Positions 16,718-25,911 of a stretch of 52,322 bases of DNA are shown here, in pieces. Made by a program: the position numbers and the translations under genes. Source of the DNA: a virus. Under the pieces are notes generated by a model. The model did no database searches and had not been told where the DNA came from. It saw only the letters and a program-made list of their open reading frames with translations. The DNA is taken from the IMG/VR virus record IMGVR_UViG_3300011113_000545, positions 1 through 52,322 of that record; one strand, given 5' to 3'. How positions within the stretch are numbered: position 1 is the first letter of the stretch; each line of letters starts with the position of its first letter.

Positions 16718-19153
16718 ATGGCCTCATTATATAATGCTGATCTAAAACCCATTCAGGCAGGGCAATCTACGCATCCGTATGATCATGCCACACGATTATT
16801 TTTAGCAGATAATTTTAGACTAGCACCTAAACAAAGTTTTCTTTACTATGTAGTAATTAATTTAGATCCAAGTCAGACTCAATTGGGCGGCGGCTTTTTA
16901 GGCACTGCATTAAGCTTTGCAGATAGATATCAAAGTTTAGAAACTGGAATGCTGGTAAAAAGTGTAGAATTACCCAAATTTAGCATAGACACTAAAACAT
17001 TGAATGCCTACAATAGAAAAAATATTATACAAACTAACATTCGTTACGAGCCTGTTGACATTAAATTTCACGACGATGCAGCAGACGTGATTACAAATTT
17101 TTGGAATGATTATTATACTTACTATTATAGAGACAGTGATTATTCCACTACAGCATACGGGCAAGCATACAAGTATCAACAAAGAAATAAAATAGGGTGG
17201 GGATTTACTCCACGTAATAGTGGAATATCGAATTTTTTAAGTAGTATTAGAATTTTTAGTTTACACAATAAAAGATTCACGGAATACTATTTGGCTAATC
17301 CGATCATTACTAGCTGGAAACACGGAGAACACAAAGCTTCGGGTGATAATGAGACGTTAGAAAACAGCATGACAGTGGCATATGAAACTGTAAAATATTT
17401 CACAGGTTATGTAAATCCGGTAAGTGTAGACGGATTTAGTTTATTACATTATGATAATACCAACAGTCCAATTTCAACCAGTGTTACTAACATATACAGC
17501 GATGCAGGGATTTTGGGTGCAATCGATAGTGCTCCAAAAGATTTAAGAAAACCCGATGGTACTGACGGATCTGGCGGACCTGTGTCTAGTTTGTTATCAA
17601 TGTATCGTTTATACAACAACGTTAAAAATGTTAATTTAAATAATGTTGTTGGATCAGTGGTGGGTAACTACGGTGTTTCTGTAATAAACAATGTGTTAAA
17701 TGGTAGTAGTAATCCATTTAATTTTCCTATCACCCCCGGAGAGTCAACGCAGACAAGCTTTAATAATATTATTGGCAGCAGCGGCTATAGTGTAGGACTA
17801 CCTGGCCAGGGAGTGTCTATTGGTGGCACCCTTGCTGGCATTGCTGTTGGGGCGGGACTAAATACAACAAATATAGTGTTAGGCACTGTTGCTTCTGCAG
17901 TTGATAGGGGTATAAACACAATAGCTGAAAATATAACAGCAGGTAGTACCGCAGTATTTGATAATGTGAACAATAACGGAAGCATTCAAGTAAATCCTTC
18001 GAGTCTTCAGCCGGTGACCGGATCCACTACGGCTGCGATAGTCGATTCAACAGGAAAAGTTGTGGCACAAGTCCAAACTAGTACCACTGCCACTGGCGCA
18101 TATAATCCTAACAACTTAACAGAAAATCTTCTTTACGGGCAACGAGTAACAGATCCCAGTGGGCAAGAATATATCAGTAATACATATCGAGACGGTACAC
18201 AAATTAAGTATGATGCGGTCACCGGCAACACATTACAATTTATACCAGGTGCCGCAACTGCTTCAGTTATCGGTGCCCCTATTCAATTTGGTCCAGTGAC
18301 CCAAGACGCACGAACGTTGGCTGTACAAGGTGTATCGTTGCCAGCTAATAGAGTGCAGTACCAGACTGATCCTCAAACAGGATTAATATACACCGTCGGG
18401 GGAACTACTAGCGCAGTGATTACTAACACTATTGCAGGAGCTACGGGTGCAGTGTCAGGTCTATATGCCGGTCAAGCAATTAATCAAGCACTGAGCAGCA
18501 CATTCCTGGGTAAATCTCTTATTGGTAGAACTATTGCTACATCATTGTCTGCTGTTACAGGAGCTGCAATAGGCAGAGCTGTTAATAATGGTCTTCAGCC
18601 AATTATTAACAAAGCATCGGGTGCAGTTGTACAAGCTTGGGATGACAGTGCCGATAAAGTTAAAAATGTGGTTTCTTCATGGACTGGAACTGGCGGATAT
18701 AATCCTGCTACCCCCAGGGATAACCAAGTAAGCAGTACTCCCAATCCAGCTGGCGGATCTACAACTATATACAAAAATGGCGATATAGTATTCGAAGATC
18801 CTAATGGTGTAGTAACTTTCACTCCAGGAAAAAACGATACCGGATTGCTAAGTTTCTTTAATAGAGCGCCTGGTGTAAATGCAGATTCTGCTGTAGCAGG
18901 ACCTCCATACGGGTCAATATGGACTGATTCGCAGGGTAATCCGATATTGTCGGGTGGTGGTGAGGTATCACAAAATAACACCAATGTCAATCAAATTCCT
19001 ATATCAATAATTTCAGACGATACTTCTTCTGCAAATCAATATTTGGCGTTGGCACCTGATGATAGTTTTTATAGTTCACCTGAAGCATACCCTAGTTCAT
19101 ACAATAACGGAATCATTGTTGCAGGGATCAGGGACGACAGCTTTTTAGGATAA
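16718..19153 (+). CDS. Tail-tube-fold virion structural protein
   Basis: 811 aa from ATG 16718; an in-frame ATT/TTG codon at 16703 is rejected because it lies in the late promoter. Residues ~70-230 have the tube-like pattern VKSVELPKFSIDTKTLNAYN, FHDDAADVITNFWNDYYTYYYRD, seen in baseplate or tail tube-initiator proteins of T4-like phages. The rest is a long Gly/Thr/Asn/Ser-rich region with hydrophobic Ala/Gly segments (ATSLSAVTGAAIGRAVNN), suggesting a fibrous or internal virion part. Likely at the baseplate-tube junction or tail interior. Confidence 0.65.
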   Translation: MASLYNADLKPIQAGQSTHPYDHATRLFLADNFRLAPKQSFLYYVVINLDPSQTQLGGGFLGTALSFADRYQSLETGMLVKSVELPKFSIDTKTLNAYNRKNIIQTNIRYEPVDIKFHDDAADVITNFWNDYYTYYYRDSDYSTTAYGQAYKYQQRNKIGWGFTPRNSGISNFLSSIRIFSLHNKRFTEYYLANPIITSWKHGEHKASGDNETLENSMTVAYETVKYFTGYVNPVSVDGFSLLHYDNTNSPISTSVTNIYSDAGILGAIDSAPKDLRKPDGTDGSGGPVSSLLSMYRLYNNVKNVNLNNVVGSVVGNYGVSVINNVLNGSSNPFNFPITPGESTQTSFNNIIGSSGYSVGLPGQGVSIGGTLAGIAVGAGLNTTNIVLGTVASAVDRGINTIAENITAGSTAVFDNVNNNGSIQVNPSSLQPVTGSTTAAIVDSTGKVVAQVQTSTTATGAYNPNNLTENLLYGQRVTDPSGQEYISNTYRDGTQIKYDAVTGNTLQFIPGAATASVIGAPIQFGPVTQDARTLAVQGVSLPANRVQYQTDPQTGLIYTVGGTTSAVITNTIAGATGAVSGLYAGQAINQALSSTFLGKSLIGRTIATSLSAVTGAAIGRAVNNGLQPIINKASGAVVQAWDDSADKVKNVVSSWTGTGGYNPATPRDNQVSSTPNPAGGSTTIYKNGDIVFEDPNGVVTFTPGKNDTGLLSFFNRAPGVNADSAVAGPPYGSIWTDSQGNPILSGGGEVSQNNTNVNQIPISIISDDTSSANQYLALAPDDSFYSSPEAYPSSYNNGIIVAGIRDDSFLG

Positions 19154-19159
19154 TTAAAT

Positions 19160-19543
19160 ATGCAAGAACAACCGTATAATCCGGTTCAACCTACTAATAT
19201 AGGATCCAGCGGGACAAATAAAACAACAAAATATTTTAACAATTATTTTGCTGGCACAGTTGATATTGATCAAAATATCAACGATTCAATACTAAGTTAT
19301 TTTGAACAACAAACAGGGAATATAGAAACTGCAAGATTATTGGTTCTTGCAGTAATTGAAACTGCAAAAGCTCAACGAGAAGATCCCATAGATGTTTTAA
19401 ATCAATTTCAAAAAATGCCCGAAGGAGATTTAAACGCATTCATGGCACTGTACTTAAACACTTCGAGAGTTAACACTAGCTTTCTGGGAATAAAGACAAG
19501 TCCCAAGGCCAATCAATATGTTACAAGAACTATAATAGCATGA
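19160..19543 (+). CDS. Small conserved virion-associated protein
   Basis: 127 aa. Pattern ETAKAQREDPIDVLNQFQKM, LNAFMALYLNTSRVNTSFLGIK, PKANQYVTRTIIA matches a small protein of aquatic T4-like phages found beside tail genes; I recall no function for it. It starts 6 nt after the structural gene and overlaps the gp4 start by 4 nt (ATGA), so all three are one unit. Confidence 0.7.
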   Translation: MQEQPYNPVQPTNIGSSGTNKTTKYFNNYFAGTVDIDQNINDSILSYFEQQTGNIETARLLVLAVIETAKAQREDPIDVLNQFQKMPEGDLNAFMALYLNTSRVNTSFLGIKTSPKANQYVTRTIIA

Positions 19544-19974
19544 GCAAATATAGTCAAGGTAAGTACACAATAAAAAATCCTGAAAAATATATAGGCAAAC
19601 GAGATCCAACTTATAGATCTAGTTGGGAATTTGCTTTCATGAATTTTTGTGATAATAATCCTGCGGTATTACAATGGGCCAGTGAAGCAATTCATGTAAA
19701 TTACAGAAACCCTTTTACAAATAAAAATACAATTTATGTGCCTGATTTTTTAATCATTTATGTTGACAAAAACGGAAAACGTCACGGTGAAGTAATTGAA
19801 GTAAAGCCCACAAAAGAAACTACCATGGAAGCAGCTAAAAGTGTAAGAGACAAAGCAGCAGTCGCTCTTAACATGTACAAATGGGAAGCTGCAAGAAAAT
19901 TTTGTGCAGCACAAGGTCTCACTTTCAGAGTTGTCAACGAAACTGATATTTTTGCTGGTACCAAAAAACGGTAA
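19540..19974 (+). CDS. 4: Head completion nuclease gp4 (gp50/gp4 family)
   Basis: 144 aa, like T4 gp4 (150 aa). Pattern RDPTYRSSWEFAFMNFCD, IHVNYRNPFTNKNTIYVPDF and HGEVIEVKPTKET gives the PD-(D/E)xK residues D69, E87 and K89. gp4 is the head-completion protein needed before tail joining. Four-nt overlap with the upstream gene. Confidence 0.88.
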   Translation: MSKYSQGKYTIKNPEKYIGKRDPTYRSSWEFAFMNFCDNNPAVLQWASEAIHVNYRNPFTNKNTIYVPDFLIIYVDKNGKRHGEVIEVKPTKETTMEAAKSVRDKAAVALNMYKWEAARKFCAAQGLTFRVVNETDIFAGTKKR

Positions 19975-20036
19975 TTTGTATAAAGTCAGAATTAAAGCGC
20001 GGGGAGTTAAATCCATTTTATGGAAAAACTCATACT

Positions 20037-20174
20037 ATGGAATCCAGAAGTAAGATGGGGCTTGTATTAAAAGGAGTATCCAAACCTAAATATACTTGTG
20101 ACATATGTGGAAAAACTGTCGGCGGATTAAACAATTTTCTGCGCTGGCACAAAAATCGATGTAAGCCAAATTAA
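20037..20174 (+). CDS. Small zinc-finger ORF with NUMOD3-like upstream frame
   Basis: 45 aa from the ATG at 20037 (MESRSKMGLVLKG), with C-x2-C (CDIC) and H-x4-C (HKNRC) that could bind zinc. The same frame continues upstream without an ATG and reads KRGELNPFYGKTHTMESRSK, a NUMOD3-like homing-endonuclease DNA-binding motif. It may therefore be the tail of a decayed homing endonuclease, or start at a non-standard codon near 19980. Not covered by any larger gene; placed between gp4 and the small terminase. Confidence 0.5.
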   Translation: MESRSKMGLVLKGVSKPKYTCDICGKTVGGLNNFLRWHKNRCKPN

Positions 20175-20179
20175 AGATC

Positions 20180-20187
20180 TATAAATA
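20180..20187 (+). promoter_or_regulatory. T4-like late promoter
   Basis: Exact TATAAATA, 5 nt before the ATG of the small terminase gene. Confidence 0.75.
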
Positions 20188-20191
20188 CCAT

Positions 20192-20683
20192 ATGACGAAA
20201 AAATTGGAATCTCTTTTTAATTTGCCCCCTGCAGAAGATGTGGCTGAAGATAATCAAGATCCTCAAACTCTAGTGGAACAACAGCAAATATTCGACAAGG
20301 TAAATCTCACTATAGACAAAATAGATAGCGCATTACCCTTTGTTACTGGGTTAGATAAAAGTGACGAAGAGTTAGATGATTTGGCAAATATGGCAAAAAA
20401 TAGTGCAAAAGATTTACTCGATCTGGGAATGAACATGGAAGCAAGATTCAGTGGACAAGTATTTCAAACAGCCGGAGTACTGTTGGGTCATGCAATAACA
20501 GCCAAACAAGCTAAGTTAGATAAAAAACTAAGAATGGTAGATCTACAGTTAAAGAAAATGAGATTAGATCATCAACTTAAACAAGACGGCGCTGGTGTAG
20601 GTAATGATGCTATCGACGGGCAAGGGGTAGTGTTAGATAGAAATGCGCTATTGGCACAAATACTAAACAAACCCAAGCAATAA
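20192..20683 (+). CDS. 16: Terminase small subunit gp16-like
   Basis: 163 aa, the same size as T4 gp16 (164 aa). Mostly helical: an acidic N-terminus, a helix AKDLLDLGMNMEARFSGQVF, a glycine-containing turn (VLLGHAITAKQAKL) and a basic C-terminal helix (KKLRMVDLQLKKMRLDHQ). This matches the helical-hairpin layout of gp16, which recognises DNA and regulates gp17. It lies in the packaging/structural run, about 5 kb before gp17. Assigned by pattern and size; no diagnostic residue exists. Confidence 0.6.
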   Translation: MTKKLESLFNLPPAEDVAEDNQDPQTLVEQQQIFDKVNLTIDKIDSALPFVTGLDKSDEELDDLANMAKNSAKDLLDLGMNMEARFSGQVFQTAGVLLGHAITAKQAKLDKKLRMVDLQLKKMRLDHQLKQDGAGVGNDAIDGQGVVLDRNALLAQILNKPKQ

Positions 20684-20695
20684 TTACTGAATTTT

Positions 20696-20703
20696 AATAA
20701 ATA
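20696..20703 (+). promoter_or_regulatory. T4-like late promoter
   Basis: AATAAATA, 20 nt before the start of the next gene. Confidence 0.55.
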
Positions 20704-20722
20704 TCGTATATTAGGAATGAAT

Positions 20723-21346
20723 ATGAAACCATTTAAAGCCTATCTAACTGAAAGTCATAGAACATATGATTTTAGAATTAGATTAGCCTGCGAGCTACCA
20801 GACGATCTGATCTCTAAAATTAAAACTGTTTTAGAAGCTTACAAATTAGATTCTATTAGTAAGCCAAAGAGATTACCTATACAAGAAACTCCAGAATTTC
20901 CTAACATGGGACCTGTTGAAGTTAGCGTCATGGAAATTTCTTTGAACTACCCATGCAACGACGAACAAGTTAGAACATTGATTGCAGAACGAGCAGGAAT
21001 TAATCTAGCTTGCATTAAAGTTAATCCCACAAATAGCCCGTATGAAGCAGCATTACAGGGATTAGAACAGAGCAATAAATCTTCACAGCCAGGTGAATCA
21101 GTGCTATTACAGCCTGACATGGTAGCTGAAAAAGTAGAGTCAGATTTGGTAGGAAATGCAAGAATTCCCAATTTAATCAAAGAATTAGAAGAAACTCGCA
21201 AGTATGAGTACCCCGAAGTTGCTGGTGGTAAATCGCCCGCAGCAAAAACAACAAACGAGTTGCCGCAAGGAAGCGCAAGTCCAATCGGCACACATAAAAA
21301 CAAAATAATTAACCCACGTGGTATGAAGGCAGGAAACGGAAAATGA
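20723..21346 (+). CDS. Conserved phage hypothetical protein
   Basis: 207 aa from ATG 20723, chosen because AGGA at 20713-20716 has 6-nt spacing to it; an in-frame ATG at 20717 is too close. The N-terminus MKPFKAYLTE resembles the short leader peptides of several neighbours. A globular half (residues 15-110) is followed by a Ser/Pro/Gly-rich tail with PGESVLLQPDMVAE. Overlaps the next gene by 4 nt. Virion or assembly role suggested only by position. Confidence 0.78.
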   Translation: MKPFKAYLTESHRTYDFRIRLACELPDDLISKIKTVLEAYKLDSISKPKRLPIQETPEFPNMGPVEVSVMEISLNYPCNDEQVRTLIAERAGINLACIKVNPTNSPYEAALQGLEQSNKSSQPGESVLLQPDMVAEKVESDLVGNARIPNLIKELEETRKYEYPEVAGGKSPAAKTTNELPQGSASPIGTHKNKIINPRGMKAGNGK

Positions 21347-24045
21347 GCGATAACATTTATAATATTCTAAATAATTTTAATAAAGTAGCTCAGGAGCCTC
21401 AAAAGCCTGCTACACAATCACAACCTAAAGCTAAAACGCAGCTTCAAGAAAGCATGGATCACGTGCTAGCAGAGAAGTATATGGGATTTAAAAAGGCCGC
21501 CAGTGCTGATAAAAAATCAGGCGAAGGCGACTCATTACGTATTGGTTCAAACCTTCCACAAAGCGACACTGAAACATTTGGAATTGAACCAGGTAGAGGT
21601 TACAAGGTTAACACCCCCAAGGACTGGAAGCCCGGTGACAGACCACGTGCTATACAGCAACTTATTCCTACGCAAGATAAAAAAGACCACATTCGTAGCC
21701 GTTTAGGCAAACACAAAGCTCCAGTACTGCCAGAAGGTGAAGTTGAAGAAAGCGGATTACAAGCATACTTAGGCAATAAGAAGTATGGTAAAGACGGCAT
21801 GGATGCGTTACGCAAAGCAGGCCGTGATGGCGCCAGTAAAGAAAAAATGGCTAAAATCCGTGCCAAACACGACAAGATGGACGAAGCTGCTAAACCAGAT
21901 TATATTGATTTAGACAAAGATGGCAATAAAGCTGAGCCTATGAAAAAAGCTGCCAAAGATGCTAAGTCTAAAAAAGTACAAGAAGTTGCACCTCCAGGAG
22001 CCAAAGCAGAACGCATGGTCAAGCATATCAAGAAGGGATATGCCAAAGACGGAAAAGTGACGCCCAAAGAGAAATCTATTGCTTATGCCACAGCATGGAA
22101 AGCACACAATAAAGGTAAAGTAGAAGAAGCAATTAGAGCCATGTATGAAGCTGGATTTAGTAAAGAGCAGATCATCGAAGGGTGGGATGACATGATGAAG
22201 GCTGTTGAAAAACGAAGTAAAGATAAAGGCACTGGAAAATTTGACAAGAAACAAATTTCCACAGGCACTGTTTATACTCGTAAATATGATCCAAAAACTG
22301 GCGAAACCGATGACAGTGAAAATGTAACAGCAGTTAAACGTGGTCGTGGACGTCCTAAAAAGTCTACGTTTGAAAGTTCTACTACTGCCAATAAAATGAT
22401 TGCTGAACATTTCAGAGAACTGATAGAAGGCAGTATTCAAGGTGGAGTCTGGACATCTAATCCTCCAAAGAAAGGACAGCCCGATGTACCAGTTCCACAA
22501 AATCCAGATGGGGGAAGTGTAAATCCTGCACCAAAACCTAAAGCGACTCAGAGCCCGCAAAAACCACAACCTACTCCACCGATGGGATCTATTAAAGGTG
22601 GAGTATGGACAGCCGAGCCACCGAAGCCAGGCGAAAAAGGTGTGCCAGTCCCAGTGCCGGTCGACGAAAATCGACCACCTGAATTCGACATGGGCGCAGG
22701 TAAACCTGCTGTTAAAATGCCTAGAACTAGAACATATGAACCAGAACCTGAATTCAGTATGGGCGCAGGTAAACCAGCACCAACAGCTCCACCGTCTGCA
22801 GCTAATATGATAGGACAGGCCATTGGCGGCACCGCAGGTATGATCTCTGCCGCACCTAGGGCAATGGCAAGTCTATCTTTTTCTCCGCCTAATTCTTCAA
22901 ATAAAGAAAAACAATCAGGCGGAGATTCACAAAGTTTTAAAGGGGGTATTAAAAAGGGATGGGATGACACTAACCCAGTAGAATTGTTTAAACGGATGAA
23001 TGCTACTAACGAAGACCAGCCCAACAAAACTGACTCAGCTGACATGGAAGAAGGCAATGAATTTAGTGGTGCTTTAGATGCTGCCAGAGATGCAGGCGAA
23101 AAGACATTTAAAGTAAATGGCAAAACTTATCCTGTCAAAGAAGGCCAAGAACTATTACAAATGCTTCGCATTGCTGGTATCAAAGTAATGGAAGATACAA
23201 AAGTTGACGAAGACGACATGGAAGAAGGCAACGAATTTTCTGGTGAGTTAGCAAAAGCAAAAGCAGCGGGCGCCAAAGAATTTAAAGTAGACGGTAAAAC
23301 TTATCCTGTCAAAGAAGATGCTCAACTCGATGAATGCGGTATGAGCTCAATGGGTAACGGTATGATGGGACAAGATGAACAAGAAGGCAAAATGAATATT
23401 AATACTAGTATGGACAGTGATGGACATAAAAGTGTTACCGTTAGCGCCGACGGCAATGCTGCTCTTGAACTAATGCAAATGCTAAAGCTAGCAGGCATGG
23501 GCGGCAGCGAAATGTCTCGGGAACAGCCACAGGGTGTTATGGTTGTTAGTACAGGAGATGACGAAGAAGAATTAAGTGAAAGAATGCCTTTACCTAATCT
23601 AGGACCTGATGGACAGCCCGATCCAGCCGATATGCAAAAATTGCAACAAGCAAGAGCCAGCCGCGAGCAAATGAGTCAAGAGTTGACAAAACAGCAGGCA
23701 TGGAATACTGCTAAACCAGAAACTTTAAAACCTTCAACCTCAACTCCAGCCGCTCCAGCGTCAATGGAAGTTCCAACTCCAAGACTTCCACAAAAGCCAG
23801 TGGATGTTCCTGAAGAAAAAGAAGTAGATGAAGCCAAAGACGAGCGTTATCATGCAAATACTACTCCTGAAGAACATGTAATGCCTGTACAAGTACAAAC
23901 AAAAGGCGGTGACGGTGACGTTGCCGGCAGAGAAAAGAAAATGACTCCTCATGGTTATCAATTTGGTGACAATCCTCAAGCTATGAAAGAAAGCATGAGT
24001 TTGAAACTGATTAAAGAATACGAAGCTATTAAGGTGAAAAAATGA
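21343..24045 (+). CDS. Large low-complexity phage protein with internal repeats
   Basis: 900 aa, Lys/Glu/Pro/Gly-rich and largely disordered. Internal repeats: two copies of an EEGNEFSG...KTYPVKE module (from nt 23047 and 23221) and two of a GVWT.PPKxGxxxVPVP module with two MGAGKPA copies. An AT-hook-like RGRGRPKK lies near residue 337, suggesting nucleic-acid contact. Position between head genes and gp17 hints at a scaffold, internal-head or packaged DNA-binding role, but nothing proves it. Starts by ATGA overlap and ends by ATGA overlap. Confidence 0.8.
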   Translation: MSDNIYNILNNFNKVAQEPQKPATQSQPKAKTQLQESMDHVLAEKYMGFKKAASADKKSGEGDSLRIGSNLPQSDTETFGIEPGRGYKVNTPKDWKPGDRPRAIQQLIPTQDKKDHIRSRLGKHKAPVLPEGEVEESGLQAYLGNKKYGKDGMDALRKAGRDGASKEKMAKIRAKHDKMDEAAKPDYIDLDKDGNKAEPMKKAAKDAKSKKVQEVAPPGAKAERMVKHIKKGYAKDGKVTPKEKSIAYATAWKAHNKGKVEEAIRAMYEAGFSKEQIIEGWDDMMKAVEKRSKDKGTGKFDKKQISTGTVYTRKYDPKTGETDDSENVTAVKRGRGRPKKSTFESSTTANKMIAEHFRELIEGSIQGGVWTSNPPKKGQPDVPVPQNPDGGSVNPAPKPKATQSPQKPQPTPPMGSIKGGVWTAEPPKPGEKGVPVPVPVDENRPPEFDMGAGKPAVKMPRTRTYEPEPEFSMGAGKPAPTAPPSAANMIGQAIGGTAGMISAAPRAMASLSFSPPNSSNKEKQSGGDSQSFKGGIKKGWDDTNPVELFKRMNATNEDQPNKTDSADMEEGNEFSGALDAARDAGEKTFKVNGKTYPVKEGQELLQMLRIAGIKVMEDTKVDEDDMEEGNEFSGELAKAKAAGAKEFKVDGKTYPVKEDAQLDECGMSSMGNGMMGQDEQEGKMNINTSMDSDGHKSVTVSADGNAALELMQMLKLAGMGGSEMSREQPQGVMVVSTGDDEEELSERMPLPNLGPDGQPDPADMQKLQQARASREQMSQELTKQQAWNTAKPETLKPSTSTPAAPASMEVPTPRLPQKPVDVPEEKEVDEAKDERYHANTTPEEHVMPVQVQTKGGDGDVAGREKKMTPHGYQFGDNPQAMKESMSLKLIKEYEAIKVKK

Positions 24046-24725
24046 AAATACGTGACGTCATTGTAGAAAACAATATTGAACTAGGCGACAGTTTTGATAT
24101 CGAGTTAGGTAATATAGTTATTGAAACCGGCGTAGTTGGCTTTATGCACGATGGCGTCATCGTCGAAGCTGATGCAAAAACACTGGCATTACTAAATGTT
24201 AGTGGAGCATTACTTGAATCTGTTGGTCAATTTACTAATGTAACAGAAGGTAGAATGGCCGAAGTTGATGCTGTATTTCAAAATTTAGCAAACGGTACTA
24301 TGGATATCTATGATGTTATGAACAATCCGCAGGATGCAGTTCAGAAATATGTATCTGAAAAATTACAAGATATGTACGACAACATTTCTATAGACCATCG
24401 TTTACACCCAGACGACGATTTTGAACAAATCATTGACATTATGGCAGGACAACTAGCAGATGATTACGGCACCGGCGAAATGCAAGAAGCCAAATATCAA
24501 GGTCGTGAAGTTGCATTAGGCAAGCCCATGCAAGGTGATGTTAAAAAATCTAAAGTATATGTCCGGGGCCCAAAAGGTAATGTAGTCAAAGTAAATTTTG
24601 GCGACAAAAAGATGAAAATTAAAAAATCGAATCCTAAGCGTCGTAAAAGTTTTAGAGCACGCCATAATTGCGCTAATCCCGGTCCTAGATGGAAAGCTCG
24701 TTATTGGTCCTGCCGTGCTTGGTAA
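24042..24725 (+). CDS. Conserved basic-tailed phage protein (DUF5872-like)
   Basis: 227 aa. An acidic N-terminal region (residues 1-150) is joined to a basic C-terminal block with KVYVRGPKGNVVKVNFGDKK, KSNPKRRKSFRARHNC and PGPRWKARYWSCRAW. I recall this Cys/Arg C-terminal signature from uncultured phage proteins; the DUF number is from memory. Two Cys and one His could bind metal. Four-nt overlap with the 900-aa gene. Confidence 0.75.
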   Translation: MKIRDVIVENNIELGDSFDIELGNIVIETGVVGFMHDGVIVEADAKTLALLNVSGALLESVGQFTNVTEGRMAEVDAVFQNLANGTMDIYDVMNNPQDAVQKYVSEKLQDMYDNISIDHRLHPDDDFEQIIDIMAGQLADDYGTGEMQEAKYQGREVALGKPMQGDVKKSKVYVRGPKGNVVKVNFGDKKMKIKKSNPKRRKSFRARHNCANPGPRWKARYWSCRAW

Positions 24726-24728
24726 TAT

Positions 24729-25112
24729 ATGAAAATTAAAGATATTATTTTAGAGGATAAAGTAGGAGAGGTTCCTCCTCGTCTACAACAAGCCACTGTA
24801 GGAATGGATAAATTTCGCGATGCTCAATTTGCCGACAGGGTATACGAATTAAATCGTGTAATGATGGCAGTGGCCGCAGCAGATGGAATAAACCCATTAG
24901 CACCTGAAGTAGATGCAGAATCTTGGGCTGGCAGAAATAATTTAGCTTTTCCTTATACTCCTGAAGAACAAGAAATGTTAAAAGCAGCTTTCGGTGTAGT
25001 AGGCAGTCACTATGAAGATCTAAATAACGGTGATTTAAAAAGTCGCGAACTTAACAGTACAAATAAAGTCAGTCCAGTAGCCAAACCTAAAAAGAACAAG
25101 TATGGCGTATAA
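24729..25112 (+). CDS. Hypothetical protein
   Basis: 127 aa, preceded by the upstream stop by 3 nt, its stop overlapping the next start by 1 nt. N-terminus MKIKDIILED is similar to that of the preceding gene (MKIRDVIVEN), suggesting a shared leader motif. Contains PYTPEEQEMLKAAFGVVGSHY. Unrecognised. Confidence 0.75.
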   Translation: MKIKDIILEDKVGEVPPRLQQATVGMDKFRDAQFADRVYELNRVMMAVAAADGINPLAPEVDAESWAGRNNLAFPYTPEEQEMLKAAFGVVGSHYEDLNNGDLKSRELNSTNKVSPVAKPKKNKYGV

Positions 25113-25321
25113 TGGACGAAATTCAAGAACTTAAAATGCTTGCCGGAATCGGCAATCGCCCTAAATGGACTACTTATAAAGGGCACCCTGGTAGTAATAT
25201 AAGTGTCACAGGAAATGAAAAAGCCCAGTTGATGCGTAAACACGACATCAAACCGGGCACTGACGCTTGGTTCAAACTTTGGTTCAGTAAACCTTATCTA
25301 ACAGGTGAGAAACCTATCTAA
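25112..25321 (+). CDS. Small hypothetical protein
   Basis: 69 aa (MDEIQELKMLAGIG...). Starts at the last base of the upstream stop and ends 4 nt into the convergent HNH gene. C-terminal DAWFKLWFSKPYLTGE. The type of small conserved ORF common beside terminase genes; function unknown. Confidence 0.7.
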   Translation: MDEIQELKMLAGIGNRPKWTTYKGHPGSNISVTGNEKAQLMRKHDIKPGTDAWFKLWFSKPYLTGEKPI

Positions 25322-25842
25322 GACTTTGGCTTAAGTCCCAAATATTGATACCAGCTATCATGTCGTACTTGCACAGGCCGCTCCCTCCATTTCTTGATTA
25401 ATTGGAAATGGTCAGGCTTGTAGGGTTGACGCAGTGGCTTGATCAATTTATGCCCTTTTTTATGGTTACAGTCGCGGCATGCAGTTACTGAATTCTCCCA
25501 AGTAGTTTTTCCTCCTTGAGCACGTGGGACCACGTGGTCTAGCGTAAGTTCTTTGTGTTCGAAAACTTCACCACAGTACTGACATTGGTACATGTCACGT
25601 AGGAACATGTTACTACGTGAAAACTTTGCCGACTTTTTAAAGTGAAAATATTCTTTGGTAACTGCAACACAGGGCACATTCATACTGAAATTTTCACTAC
25701 GAATTACCCAGTCTTCGTATTCTTCAACCACAGTGATGCGATCCAAGAAGTAAAGTTTGACAGCATGTTGCCAACCTATAACACTCAGAGGTAAAACTGA
25801 AATTGGATTGTAGTCGCTGTTCAGCAGCAGTACATCAGACAT
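25318..25842 (-). CDS. HNH endonuclease
   Basis: 174 aa. Classic HNH: C87xxC90, D102-H103 in LTLDHVVPRAQGG, N117, and C122xxC125, the zinc-ribbon form. Phages carry such enzymes as homing or packaging-linked nucleases. It is antisense to and convergent with the small gene on its left, and divergent from gp17 with a 69-nt gap holding a late promoter. The location beside terminase fits both a packaging role and a free-standing homing nuclease. Confidence 0.9.
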   Translation of the reverse strand: MSDVLLLNSDYNPISVLPLSVIGWQHAVKLYFLDRITVVEEYEDWVIRSENFSMNVPCVAVTKEYFHFKKSAKFSRSNMFLRDMYQCQYCGEVFEHKELTLDHVVPRAQGGKTTWENSVTACRDCNHKKGHKLIKPLRQPYKPDHFQLIKKWRERPVQVRHDSWYQYLGLKPKS

Positions 25843-25864
25843 TTTGAAATCTCACTGGTTAATT

Positions 25865-25873
25865 CAATAAATA
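25865..25873 (+). promoter_or_regulatory. T4-like late promoter before gp17
   Basis: CAATAAATA, 39 nt before the terminase ATG. Confidence 0.6.
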
Positions 25874-25911
25874 CTATTATGTAATATTTACTTATTTAGA
25901 GCAACCGAAAT

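Noticed and set aside
21910-22569. 219-aa minus-strand ORF inside the 900-aa gene
   Set aside because: Phe/Ser/Cys-rich translation typical of the reverse complement of Lys/Glu-rich coding DNA; no start signal.
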